A program made the position numbers and the translations under genes. 64,000 nucleotides of DNA, taken from NCBI RefSeq assembly GCF_030272615.1, contig NC_081409.1, forward strand, positions 243,533,924 through 243,597,923, in the 5' to 3' direction. Under the pieces are notes generated by a model. The model made no database searches. It was not told the DNA's origin and saw nothing but the letters and a program-made list of their open reading frames with translations. Origin of the DNA: Cryptomeria japonica. Lineage: Eukaryota; Streptophyta; Pinopsida; Cupressales; Cupressaceae. This document shows positions 1-11,428 of the stretch, piece by piece. The stretch's first letter is position 1, and every line of letters starts with the position of its first letter.

Positions 1-3000
1 TTCTGAGCTAGCACATCATCATAGAATAGATGGGGTTGGCAGATCTTGCTGAGTAGCAGATTCCCCTCATCCAGAGTGTCCCTTATATCCTTTTGTTCTT
101 TCTTCAGTTTAGATTGGAGCTCATTCAACTTCTTCACCAGAGCTATATTAAGAGATTTTTGATGCTCCTTCTTCACATTTGCCTCTACTGCCTCTTCTAG
201 GCTCTGCACCTAATCATCCACTATTGTGCATAGGAGCTTAAGTTTAGCTAATGATGAATCGGTGTTGGGAAGAATTGTACCAGGTATCAAACCGATAAGA
301 GTTTCCACAGCTGCTTGAATTACATCTTGCTCCTTCTTCCTTCGAATGATTTCAAGGCACTCTTGAGCTACCTTGATGCTTTGCATTAGCTCTATTTCAC
401 TTGCAGACTGGAGATCGATAGGACTAGTGAGATCAACTAGTTTAGCTTGACTCCCGATTGCCTTCGGAGTCTCCATCTGGGTGCTCTTCTCCACTTCTTC
501 TGCCTTGTCCTCTTCCGCTTTCTTCTTCTCTGCTTCTCTCCTCTTCTCCGCTTCCTTTTCCTCCTCAGCCTTTTTCTTTTCTGCTTCCTTCTTCTTCTCC
601 TGTTCCTTATCTTCCTATTCCTTCTTCTTCCTCTCTGCTTCCTTCTTCTTCTCTTGTTCCTTATCTTCCTCTTCCTTCTTCTTCTTTTCTTCTTCTTGCT
701 TCTCTTTCTCTTCTTCATCCTTCTTCTTCTTCTCCTCTTCATCTTTCTTCTTTTTCTCTTCTTCTTCCTTTTTCCACTTCTCTTCTTCATCCTTTTTCTT
801 CTTCTCCTCTTCATCTTTCTTCTTTTTCTCTTCTTCTTCCTTTTTCCGCTTCTCTTCTTCATCCTTTTTCTTCTTCTCCTCTTCATCTTTCTTCTTTTTC
901 TCTTCTTCTTCCTTTTTCCGCTTCTCTTCTTCATCCTTTTTCCTCTGCTCGGCCTCTTCCTTTGCCACTTTCTGACTGTCCTCGGCTTGCTTATCAACCT
1001 ATTTATCCTGTTGCTCCTGTTTTGTTGCCTTAGATGGTGTTTCCTGAGTAACATCTTTAATGTCCAGGGCATCAACATCAATAGTGTCGACCGGTTCAAC
1101 AACCGGATTTCCTTCATCATCAAATACTTCGTCCGGTTGGGATATAACCAGTTCTTTCTCGACTTGTCGGTTGGCTATACACGCTTTGTGAGACTAGATA
1201 GCAGTAGCCATATAGTGATGAGTGTCTTTTTCAACAACATCAACTCCACCTTCTAATAGCCAGAGTCTTCTTCTTCTAGTGAAGAAGAGTCCTTTATTTT
1301 GATCAATAACATCAAATAATTCAGAATTTGACAGGTTGGGAAAGTACTGTGCAAAAAATTTCTCCCTAATTTCTTGTTCCTTTTCTATGGCAATGGGCCA
1401 TCTATTATCTAATGACATATATAAAGAATCTGGTGTCTGAGATTTAATCTCTGAGGGCGACCAGTCATTAACACATAGGTACTGAATTATTTCCTTTTCA
1501 ACCGCTTCCTTTTCATCATCATTAAAGTCATCAAAACACTCATTTAAGTCATGTAGCACTTTTCTCCTAATATTATTTATTGTTCTTTGACAATGTGTCA
1601 AAGGTTTATAGGAAGAGATATCTATATTTACCAATGCAGATGATGTCGGTTCATTCTTTGTCTTCTTTCTTGTCTGTCTGGCCTTCTTTGGCTGCTCCTC
1701 AGACACAGTTTCTTCTGAGTCCGGTGTATTTCTCTTTGTCTTCCTTTTCATTTCAAAAACTTTAGCCGGTGCCACTTCCAGTTTCTTTTTGGCTGGTGAC
1801 TGCTTGGTCACTTTTGGAGTTGCAGTAGTAACCGGTGTTGATGTTGCAGGCATTGCCTTTGCCTTCTTTACTGCAGGTTCTTTTCCTTTCTTTGCAGAGG
1901 GTTTCTCGACTGGTGCAACCCTTTCTAGATAGGTTTTGGTCCTCTTTGCCTTAGGATCAGATGTGAGGCAATAAGGGTAGAGGCATATCGTTCCAGCATA
2001 TCGTACATCACCTCATAGCCCATTGGCTCCACTTCTTCCTGTCTAGGTTCAACAGCCTCCATTATGCATTTATCCACCTTGATGGTGAAATAGATATCAT
2101 CCTCATATTTCTTGATGATGTCACCTGATATCCTCATTCTTTGGCTCATTTTCCTTCTGAAATCATCAAAATACTTGTTCAAAACATCAGGGTAACTGGT
2201 TCCAATTGCTTCAATGCTTTCCTTGATTTGCTTGGTCACCGGTTGGTCAACAGACCATTGGACATCTCCTACTCCTGGAAAGTAGCCTTGGAAATAGAAG
2301 AATAACCCAACCAATAGTTGCCCAAACTTGAACCTTAGTGCATTATCCTGTTTGATCAACTTCAGATTCAACAGGAGTTGTCTCTACATATTGGTGCACA
2401 GATCAAATGATGCATCCTCTTTTATCATCCGGTAAGTGGCATTTACCGCTGCAATAGATACAGAGTTAATTCTACTGGCTAAGAATGTCCGGTATCCAAT
2501 CACCATACATGCATACTTCACCAGATCATCCTTGATTGAATTGACTATCATGCCTTGTGGATCGCTCACTAAACCGGTGAGCTTGGACATTTCAATTTTG
2601 CTTACCGTCCTTAGGGCTGGCACTTCCCCTGTGTTGTAGAATCCGGTGATTGCATGAATTGCCTAAGGCATAATGTTATGTGTTCTCTCCAGGTACATCT
2701 TATCACCATGGACTTTGCTCAGAATGATCCTTATATGATCCTTTGTGAAATCCTCTAGGAAGTAAACAACATTGTGGAGCTTCTTCTTCTCCAAAATATT
2801 AAACTTCGGTTTGATCTTCTTATCCTTGCCACAAAATAAACCTAACTGGGAGTGGATGGCTAGAGACCCTAGGTCTTCAATCTTGCAATCTATGTAGTCA
2901 GAAATTCCCTCTTCTACTATCACACCAGCCGGGACTTGTGATAGGGCATTATACTTAGACTTTCATTGAATAAAACTTGCAGACTCAACAGATGCACTAG

Positions 3001-3025
3001 AACTGGTATGAGATGCGGAAGCCAT
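1..3025 (-). pseudogene. Long extra ORF of a minus-strand copia-type element, Lys/Glu-rich, partial
   Basis: Reading minus from an ATG at 3025 (MASASHTSSSA...), one long coding stretch of about 1,000 codons runs off the left edge. It is broken by about six in-frame stops (near 2965, 2663, 2384, 1925, 1194 and about 1000) and a frameshift near 1950. The first third looks globular, the middle is basic and Pro/Lys-rich with nuclear-signal-like runs such as AKKGKEPAVKKAK, then comes a Lys/Glu coiled-coil repeat and a further helical segment. I recognise no enzyme motif. It lies about 0.9 kb downstream of the primer site and gag remnant of the same element (3480-3925), so it is probably an additional ORF carried by that retroelement, function unknown. 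A captured host gene is the alternative. Coding character is clear; identity is not. Confidence 0.6.
700..960 (-). repeat. 72-bp tandem repeat encoding a Lys/Glu coiled coil
   Basis: About three and a half copies of a 72-bp unit, each encoding a 24-residue block built from DEEEKKKK and EEEEKKKK-type segments. The unit is an exact multiple of three, so copy-number change keeps the frame of the minus-strand ORF. Less regular Lys/Glu coding continues to about 520. On the plus strand the same DNA yields artefactual Ser/Leu/Phe-rich ORFs. Confidence 0.8.
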
Positions 3026-3479
3026 GATAGAAATTTCAAGAACTCAAGAAATACCTATTGAAATAAGTGAATTTAGGGCTTGTCGATTCTCCTTCACTTC
3101 ACACTCCATCAGTTGTTGAATCACCGCTTGTGTTCTCCACTTGACCGTTTGCAGTTTGAATTTGAATCTCCTTCACGATTTCTCAATTTCTCAAAATCTC
3201 GGCTCAAATTGCCTTTTTGTCGCTTTGCTCTTTGAAAAAACTTTTTCTTCGCTCTAAAACTGATAGTGAGAAATGATTTGAAAAATCCTTTTAATCATAT
3301 TTCTCACCTACTGCAATTAATGCTCCTCAATTAGGGTGTAAACCCTAATTTGCCTTTTTATCATTTCCGGTCTTCTGCCAGATGACAAGTATCACATACC
3401 GGTTAAGGTCTTTTACTGGTGTAAACTGGGGGTTCGAAACATTTCGCCGTTTGCTCCCCCTAAGCTTTTCTGAAGCTTA

Positions 3480-3877
3480 GTTTGTCGGTTCCGTGATTTC
3501 CACACTAGGTGCAGAAACCGGTTCCTCTTGTAACACCATTGGTTTCTTCTTCCAGGTTTTGTTCATGTCTACTTGAATAGTGTCAACATCAATGTTTCCT
3601 TTCGGAGTGATCAATACATCATCAAATATGTCCTTTCTTGATCTACAGAATCTGGCAATGTGACCTAGTTTACTTCAGATATGTACTTATTTACTTCTGC
3701 AATTAGGGCTTCCATGTTTGCTTCATCTGAAGAGCTATTTTCAGATAGCTCCATCAACTTTTCTGCATGTTCTCTTCTTTTTGCTTGAGATGCCTTGTAT
3801 TTGACCATAAGATCATCATAGGCTTGCTCAGACTGAGTGAGCCTGTGGGTAAGTTCCCTCAAAGTGTATTCCCCCAT
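3480..3877 (-). pseudogene. Copia gag C-terminal remnant with broken zinc knuckle
   Basis: Minus-strand reading from an ATG at 3877 (MGEYTLRELTHRL...) gives a helical gag-like segment of about 70 codons ending at a stop at 3665. In a shifted frame the sequence LGHIARFCRSRK follows, the right half (GHxxxxC) of the CCHC knuckle seen in plant copia gag proteins; the left cysteines are not evident. It lies directly downstream of the primer site at 3912-3925, as gag should. Stops and a frameshift make it non-functional, and most of gag and all of pol are not seen before the extra ORF begins at 3025, so the element looks rearranged or non-autonomous. Confidence 0.6.
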
Positions 3878-3911
3878 ATCTCTTTCCAAGTGGTTAAACT
3901 TATAGAAAGGT

Positions 3912-3925
3912 AGGCTCTGATACCA
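3912..3925 (-). other. Primer-binding site, initiator-Met tRNA type
   Basis: On the minus strand TGGTATCAGAGCCT starts two bases after the LTR end ...ATTCATCA. This is the usual plant copia primer site complementary to the 3' end of initiator-Met tRNA. It fixes the orientation (minus) and the inner LTR boundary at 3928. Confidence 0.85.
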
Positions 3926-3927
3926 AT

Positions 3928-6261
3928 TGATGAATACTAAGAGGGGGGGGTGAATTATTATGCCAAAAATATTTGCACTTAAACACTTTGCAAGACTAAT
4001 AGTAAACCGATAAAACAATTTAGCAGACAAATCGGTTAACAAACATGCAAACCAAATAACTAATAATGCATTCACCCACAGAAGCACAAACACCATAACA
4101 CAAGAGATTTTGACGTGGAAACCCAAATAGGAAAAACCACGGTCAAATGGAACTCACAAGTAACTATCTGCAGAATAGAAACCAGACCGATTAAGGTCTT
4201 ACAATGTTCTTTACCAGAACAGATCCTGTTAGGAATCTCAATCTCTGTTAGGAGATAAGTCTGATTAAAGACTACCTTGCTAGAGGATTTTAGATCCACA
4301 GATGTGAACCACCTTGTTAGAGGATTTACAAAAGGCTTTTGGACCTACCCGGTTAAGGGCTACAGACTTGTCAAAGATGTGAGTAATCAACAAGTGTTTG
4401 ATCTAGCTAGTAGCATAGACTGCTTGGTTAGATCCTTGGTAGCTCGTTCCTAATGCACTCCAGTATTAATTCAGTTTTCTACACATTCATATTCTTTCCA
4501 ACTCCTCAATCACTTGAAACCCTAGCAACAACATACACTTTCGCTATATCCACATCAACAACCTAAAACCCTAGACATGAAGTCCTTATAAAGGAATCTG
4601 ATTTCTATTGGCATTTTTGATGTTTATGTTGTGATTGTCATTGATGGACACACACTTGTATTGAGATCCCCTTTATATGTATGAGCTCATGCTCAACCGG
4701 TATTTGTTCCAACCGGTATGTTGTACTCTAGTCTTTAGACTAGTGGTGATTTTGCAGAATGTGTTTCTCGGTCTGAAGCGGCATGTCGACCCTAAGCAGT
4801 TCACAGATCACAAGCGGTACGAGAAAGCAAAGCGGCACAACACATTCTTACCAGTCTTCATTTTTGTCAAACCGACAACCGACATTTTGTATGAACCGGT
4901 AACACTCTGTGATGAGTTACCAACCGGCATTTTGTATGAACCGTTAATACTCCGTGATGAGTTACCAACCGACATTTTGTGATGAGTTACCAATCCACCG
5001 ATTGTTTGACGGTGCCGACACATTGATGATGATTCTTGTGTCATGTTACTAAGTATGTCTAGATTCACTGAACCTAGGAAATTGTAATGTAATCCTATTG
5101 GACCGACATGAAATTAGATTCCTTTAAAAGGACATCATGTCTAGGGTTTTCAAGTTGTTGAAGAAGTTGCAAATAGGATTTATGTTGAGCTAGGGTTTAA
5201 GGTGGAAGTGAAGAGAGATCTTATCTGAGAAGATCGAGTTGTAACTGAGAGATATAGAGAAGACTGAAGTAATGCTGGAATGCATTAGCTATGAGCAATA
5301 CTGGATCTAACCAAGCAGTTTGTGCTAGTAGATAGATCAAACACTTGTTGATTACTCACATCTTTGACAAGTCTGTAGCCCTTAACTGGGTAGGCCTCAA
5401 AGCCTTTGTAAAATCCTCTAACAAGGTGGTTCACACATGTGAATCTAAAATCCTCTAACAAGGTAGTCTTTAATCGGACTTATCTCCTAACAGAGATTGA
5501 GATTCCTAACAGGATTTGTTCTGGTGAAGAACATTGTAAGACCTTAACCGGTCTGACCTTAACCGGTCTGGTTTCTATTCTGCAGATAGTGACTTGTGAG
5601 TTCCATCTCACCGTGGTTTTTCCCAGTTGGGTTTCCATGTCAAATATCTTGTGTTACGGTTGTATTGCTTTTGTGGGTGAATGTTTTATTCGCATTTTGG
5701 TTTGTATGTGTGATAACCAGTTTGATTGTCAGACTGTTTTACCGGTTTATCTTTAGACTGTGTAAGTGTTTTAGTGCAAATATTTTTGGCATACTAATTC
5801 ACCCCCCCTCTTAGTATTCATCAATTTCATGTCAGTCCAATAGGATTAAATAACAATTTCCTAGGTTCAATGAACCTAGACATACTTGGTACCACGACAC
5901 AAAAAGGTACCATTTAGGTGTCGGCACCGTCAAACGATCGGTGAATGGTAACTCATCACAGAGTATTACCGGTTCATACAAAATGTCAGTTGCCGGTTTG
6001 ACAAAAATGAAGACTGGTAAAAATGTGTTATGCCGCTTTAGTCCCTCGTACCACTTGGTATCCACGAGCCGCTTGGGGTCAACATGCCGCTTCAGACCGG
6101 GAAACACATTCTGCAAAACATCAATAGTCTAAAGACTATAATACAACATACCGGTTGGAACAAATACCGGTTGTGCTCAAACTCATACATATAAAGAGGA
6201 TCTCAATGCAAGTGTGCGTCCATCAATGACAATCACAACATAAACATCAAAAATGCCAACA
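3928..6261 (-). mobile_element. 5' LTR of minus-strand copia-type element, split by a solo LTR
   Basis: The LTR reads TGTTGGCATTTTTGATG... from 6261 downward and ends ...ATTCATCA at 3928, next to the primer site. It is in two pieces, 6261-5829 and 4605-3928, about 1.11 kb when joined; the join matches the corresponding stretch of the inserted plus-strand copy. The interior continues to the left edge of the window. The right flank at 6262 is copia pol sequence of another element, so this element is inserted into that one; the left end and its target duplication lie outside the window. Confidence 0.8.
4606..5823 (+). mobile_element. Solo LTR (1,218 bp) inserted in an opposite-strand LTR of the same family
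   Basis: The sequence begins TATTGGCATTTTTGATG (the terminal TG changed to TA) and ends ...TTAGTATTCATCA. It is flanked by a perfect 5-bp duplication ATTTC at 4601-4605 and 5824-5828. No interior is present, so it is a solo LTR left by LTR-LTR recombination. The sequence on both sides is the reverse complement of the same LTR, which gives a long inverted arrangement across 3928-6261. Confidence 0.85.
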
Positions 6262-7276
6262 ATGGAGATGGTGTTGTGGTTCGCAAAAAAGATACTTTGG
6301 TTTGCAAAGGTTATGGACAAGAGGAAGGAGAAGACTATGGTGAGACTTTTGCACCAATGGCAAGACTAGAAGGTGACAGAACTATACCTACATTTGTAGC
6401 ACACAAGAAATTTAAGTCAAATTTTTTGAATGGGATACTAGAAGAAGTATACATTGAGCAGCCAGATGGTTATGCTCTAATTGATAAGAAAGACATGGTA
6501 TGCAGATTGCATAAATCTTTATATGGATTAAAGCAGGCACCGAGAGCATGGTATGAAAGGCTTCATACACATCTAATGAAGATAGGCTTTCTGAGAACCA
6601 GTGATGATAGTAACATTTATCTCAAATCTGAAGGAGATAAAATACTAGTTAGCGAAGTATTTGTTGATGATATCACATTTGGAGGTAATGATGACATGAG
6701 CAACAGTTTTGCAGATGAAATGAAAAATGAGTTTGAAATGTCTTTAGTGGGAGAAATAAAACTTTTCATAGGCTTGCACATATAGCAAATGAAGAATGGT
6801 ATTTTTTTCACATAGTCTAAGTATGTGAAAGAGGTCTTGAAGACATTTGGCATGAGTGACTGTAAACCAGTTGGGACACCTATGGTTACAGGTTGTAAGT
6901 TTTCTAAGGAAGATGAGTCCAAATTTGTTGATGAGAAGGAATATAGGTCAATGATTGGGAAATTGCACTATGTTTTTCACAGCAGACCGAACATAGCTCA
7001 TGCAGCTGGCATAGTTGCTAGATTCCAGAAGAATCCTAAGGAAACACATCTGATAGTAACCAAAATAATTTTTAGATACTTGAAAGGTACTGTTGATTAT
7101 GGGTTATGGTATCCATATGGAGGAAATTTTGACTTGAAGGTGTACACAGATGCAGATTGGGCAGGAAATGTTGATGACCGGAAAAGCACAACTGGTGGAG
7201 CATTTTTTCTTAAGGGAAGACTTGTTTCATGGAGTAGTAAGAAGCATAGTTGTACTTCACAATCTACTATTGAAGC
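6262..7276 (+). pseudogene. Ty1/copia pol: reverse transcriptase and RNase H, first part
   Basis: Translation shows the plant copia RT signature: VCKGYGQEEGEDYGETFAPM, then LNGILEE, LYGLKQAPRAWYERL, and the catalytic box as FVDD (about codon 129 counting from 6276). The usual QMDVKSAF segment with the first catalytic Asp is deleted (the text reads KFKSNFLNG). Stops occur at 6783 and about 6814, after which the frame continues into the linker and RNase H (YTDADWAGNVDDRKST, SWSSKKHS). Coding stops in the codons Ile-Glu-Ala at 7276 where a gypsy element is inserted, and resumes at 15119. The 5' part of pol is cut off at 6262 by the minus-strand element. Dead element. Confidence 0.92.
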
Positions 7277-10200
7277 TGTAGTGCCCCGCCAGGAACCCTA
7301 AAGGAAAACAACACAACTAGGCAACTAAAGGGTGAAATAATTTCTTTTTTTTTAAAGACTAAGTGCATTAGCTACAACCATTGCACGTTTAATAACACAA
7401 CGAAAGTCTAACATATGATTTCCTAAGGGTTACCAATGAAGATTAATTCGTAGATTATATTAACACCATAGTTAATCCAATTGTCCATTTAACTAGATAA
7501 ATTAAATGCTTAAGTTAAAAATGACACATACATCTAAATTCCATAATGAAGAAATGAAAGTATTCTAATGTATGCAACCTCCATAAAACATTTTAACATA
7601 AGATCATAGAAACTGAAATAACATACATTCCACTGACATACTATTTACAATATCCACAAATACATGGCTTCCAATAATGCCACAGATTTACAAAGTTAGA
7701 ATATCAAGGTTACATAAAAGTTTGATACAATGACCACAAGGTCTCAACTAAACAATGATCTCGAACAAGAGCTGGTACATGAACCACGAACCAACAAACA
7801 CCAGCGAAGCCTTTCCTCGCTTGAAGATACAATCCAGAACATCTGATGGGAAGTGGCACTACCACCCGACCATGTGATCCCGAAATGGAACCACCCCACT
7901 GTGCTAGGAGATAAGCAAGCAAAGTAAGACAAGTACGAAAGGGATACAAGACTCTGCAAACATCCATATAACTCAACTCACAAAACACAAGTGACTCTAA
8001 GGAGAGAGTGTCATCACATGTCTTACGGTGGATACCATGGTACAACCTCCATAGGTCTTGGCCCCCATCCTGGGTTTCTCCTGGTAACCTCTCCTGAGCC
8101 TTCGGTTCCAACTAAGTCTCATGCGGACCCTACCAATCCTTTCGTGAAGACAAGGTGGTAAGTTTGCCATTCCAGGCCTTCTCGTAACATTATGAGCCCT
8201 GTACAAGCACTCACCTATGCACGAGGTACATTATCTTAATTAATATTTATTCTACCCACCCCCTAATCAATTATTAAGTTATCACTTTTTAAGTGACTTT
8301 CGACGGGTTATCCTGTCATCCACTTCGGGCACGGCCCCCACTCGAAAGCCACTCTCTCTCATATGGCACTAACAGGAAATGTCTCTCTCTACAAGAACTC
8401 TATGGTGAAACAGACAACCATAAACAATCTTGACAAAACACGGGTGAAGGATACATAATCACTAACCCAAGATTGACCATTTGGACAAACACACACAATG
8501 GCTCACATCAATAAGGTTATACAACAACACCTAACCAAGGAGAAATAAGAACATAGGACACAATGACAATTCAACCACAATTGCAATGAAATAAGCTTGA
8601 CTGCAAACACCATTTACACAAGATCCTAATACAGACAATCTTTTCTTAAAACAGCCAAAAGCATAAATCATTTGCAAATAAAGATTTTTCAGATAACAAG
8701 AATTTACCACTATTTTAATACAAAGAAACCAAACTTGTCATTTGTCCAATAAAGTTAAATAAATTCACATATGAATAAATCTCCTAATGTGTTTACAACA
8801 TAAATATGGAATCTAAGATTATAAACTTTTCCTAAAATAACTAAATTCTGAATTAAATATTTATATAAACAAAAATCTTTAATTATCAATTTCTCACATT
8901 TATATTTTACCAAAAACCTCATTTTAAATCAACTATATATATAGTAAAACAATTATATTTTTATTTTATTTTATTTCTTTGAAAACAAAATTAAAAATAT
9001 ATAAAAATTTAATTTAATTTAAATTTAATTTAATTTTTTTGGCTACCCTAAGGTTGCGGTGCTACACTATGGCAGCCAACGCTACCAATGGTAGTGTTGC
9101 TGCCACAAGTAGCAACCGCTACCCTTGGGTAGCATTGCTGCCCTAAGGCAGCAGCCGCTACCGTTAGGTAGTGCTGCGTGGGTAGAGGCAGTGCCTCCCT
9201 AGAAAAAAATTTTATATATATATTTTTTTAAATTATTTTTTCTAAAACATAAAAATGAATTCCAGATTCATTAGAAATTTTTTTTGACATAATTGACACA
9301 AAATAAATATCCCAATTCAATAAATTCATTCCACAGAATTTTATTCTAATTATTATTATTTTTTGAAAAAAAAAAATTTGATAACCCAATAAATTTAATT
9401 CTCAATTAAATTTATTTCTAAAGTAATCAACTAATTTCACAGAGATGCCATTATTTAAAAGACTATCAAAACAAATCAAACAAGAGGGACAATTTCTCAA
9501 GTAAATACCCCTTTTTCACAAATTTTGCAATTTCCATGCATCATAAAATCTTGACAAATTTTCCATAATAATTTTCCTAATTTTCTCAAAATTAAATTCT
9601 TCCCATGAACTAGAAATAATCATCAGGCATGAATTTTAAATCAAAACCTAAATTAACCAGAAGAGGGTTTTGAATCTGACAAATAATTTACACACACATC
9701 ATTCAGAGAAAAATAGAAATATTTTCTAAAAACCCACAACTAAGAAGTCATCCAACCCGGTCTAGCTTTCCTGGAAGAAATCTATAGAAGAGCCCTAATC
9801 CTTTCAATAAACTTCCAATAAATTTCTTCACCTAAAAACTCTTGACCTATTTCCTGTGTATCTAAAATAAAGACCTATTCCCTATTTAAACTAAAATTCT
9901 AAGTTGAATAGCTTTTTCTCAAAAAACCTAAATTTAGAATAAAAATAATTTTATTTTCTTTTCTAATTTTATAACAAAAGATAAGCTAACATGCAATAAT
10001 TAAAAATCATTATTCTTTCTTTTCTTTTCTCATGTAAATTAATTAATTTTTTAAATAAAAAATTAATACAATAATTTAATTCTAACTAATTCCTTTATTC
10101 ATTTATTTAGATATTCTTTTATTTATTTATTTATTTAAAATTCTAGGAAACAATAAATATAATTAATCTAATTTATTTTTCCATTTAAATAAAAATATAT

Positions 10201-10952
10201 TTCAAATATCATGCAGCTTGCAACTTAATTTAATAATTTCTTTTAATTAACTAAATTTATAATCTCAATGCATAAACAATACAACTATGAGATAATTCCA
10301 TAAACTTAATTAATTAATTAATTAAATCCACTAAAACACTCAAATTAAACAAATCTCAAGCAATTACCCATAAAAAAATCAAACAACAAAATACGAAGGT
10401 CGAACAAACGGACGGAACGACCAACTGACGACACTCACACAAGTGTAAATGAGTAAAATAGGGTCAGCTACTATCTCCTCCACTTCCATCTGAAAATATA
10501 AGGCATGCTCAGACCTGTGAAGCCAGGTGGAGACGATACCCCGTACCTACCCGGTACTTGTACCTGCAATATCCTGCATCACCAAACCACACATGCATAT
10601 ATACTATATAGAAGATACGACATACACATCGATGAAGGAGAATCGCGACGTTCTCTGTCTCACTGAAATGAGTGAAGGAAAATCTTCCCCTTGCATCCAA
10701 TACACTCGCAAACATGCAACATATAATTCCACATTGCATAAATAAAGTAAAATGTCAGTACATAACTATAATCCATAAAATACCATAAATCACAAGTACT
10801 AAAATACTGCAAATAAATTATGCATCTCATATCCAGATAAAGCATGAAATAATGTCATAAAAATTTGAATAACACATCATGGTAATGTATCCACTGAAAA
10901 CAAACAATAATAAAGTATGAGTCTAATGAGTTCAAATGAGTAGGGTACTACA
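7277..10952 (-). repeat. 3' LTR (minus orientation) of the long-LTR element
   Basis: Direct repeat of 11431-15118. No convincing protein coding: the small ORFs at 7710-8206 also occur in degraded form in the other copy. AT-rich from about 8640 to 10400 apart from a GC-rich hairpin block at about 9039-9198. Confidence 0.85.
9039..9198. repeat. GC-rich GGTAGC/GCTGCC hairpin cluster in LTR copy 1
   Basis: About 160 bp of repeated small inverted pairs (GCTACC...GGTAGC and GCTGCC...GGCAGC) in a unit of roughly 37-39 bp, inside an otherwise strongly AT-rich LTR. The same block occurs at 13203-13363 in the other LTR with point changes. Confidence 0.75.
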
Positions 10953-10966
10953 TTCTCCCCTCCAAA
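10953..10966 (-). other. Polypurine tract of the long-LTR element
   Basis: On the minus strand TTTGGAGGGGAGAA immediately precedes the 3' LTR start TGTAGTACCC. This position and composition fit a plus-strand primer of a retroelement. Confidence 0.75.
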
Positions 10967-10973
10967 ACTAGGC

Positions 10974-11240
10974 TTACTCCTGGAAGCCTAAAATAAATAA
11001 GAATACAACTCTCTCATCTTCATTGCATCCTACCAAGTCGCTGAGGTCATCTAAACACTCCATTGTCTTCTTGCGATAGTCTATGCGAGCACTGTGAGAT
11101 GATAGCCAATCCATTTCCAACACAACTCCATAAGAACCCAAAGGAATGACTCGAAGGTCAACTGAGGTAACTATGGTTCCTAAGTCCAACTCACAACTGG
11201 GAATAAAGGCATCTCCAAAAACACTGACACCTATAGCCAA
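10974..11240 (-). pseudogene. Ty3/gypsy aspartic protease fragment
   Basis: An 88-codon minus-strand ORF contains LRVIPLGSYGVVLEMDWLSS, which matches the C-terminal half of the retropepsin in plant gypsy elements (typical form PLGSYDVVLGMDWL), followed by H-S-A-R-I-D-Y. The catalytic Asp-Ser/Thr-Gly half is not recognisable. It is the only coding remnant between the two LTRs and assigns the element to Ty3/gypsy. Ends at a stop at 10974, eight bases from the polypurine tract. Confidence 0.75.
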
Positions 11241-11410
11241 CTCTACTAGCCACCTCCCCTAGCTTTCCTAGCCATGACCTAGCACTGGAAAAAGAGAAAA
11301 CGATTTAGATCTACAGCAAGGATAAAACAAGGGAAACACAAATATTAAGACCTAAGCAAAAAGGTCAAGTTGAATGGGCTCACTACAAACCCAAAGTACC
11401 CAGTGTTGGA

Positions 11411-11428
11411 ACTTGGGCTCTAATACCA
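11411..11428 (-). other. Primer-binding site of the long-LTR element
   Basis: On the minus strand TGGTATTAGAGCCCAAGT lies two bases after the LTR end at 11431. It equals the initiator-Met-type site TGGTATCAGAGCC with one change. Confidence 0.75.

Noticed and set aside
447-1256. Plus-strand Leu/Phe- and Ser-rich ORFs and a minus-strand Arg/Lys-rich ORF
   Set aside because: They are frame and strand shadows of the 72-bp Lys/Glu coiled-coil repeat; composition follows the repeat and no start, domain or homology supports them.
7710-8206. Overlapping minus-strand ORFs within the left long LTR (and their counterparts at 11862-12369)
   Set aside because: They lie in LTR sequence, are shifted or broken in the other copy, and show no domain; treated as chance openness of a repeat.
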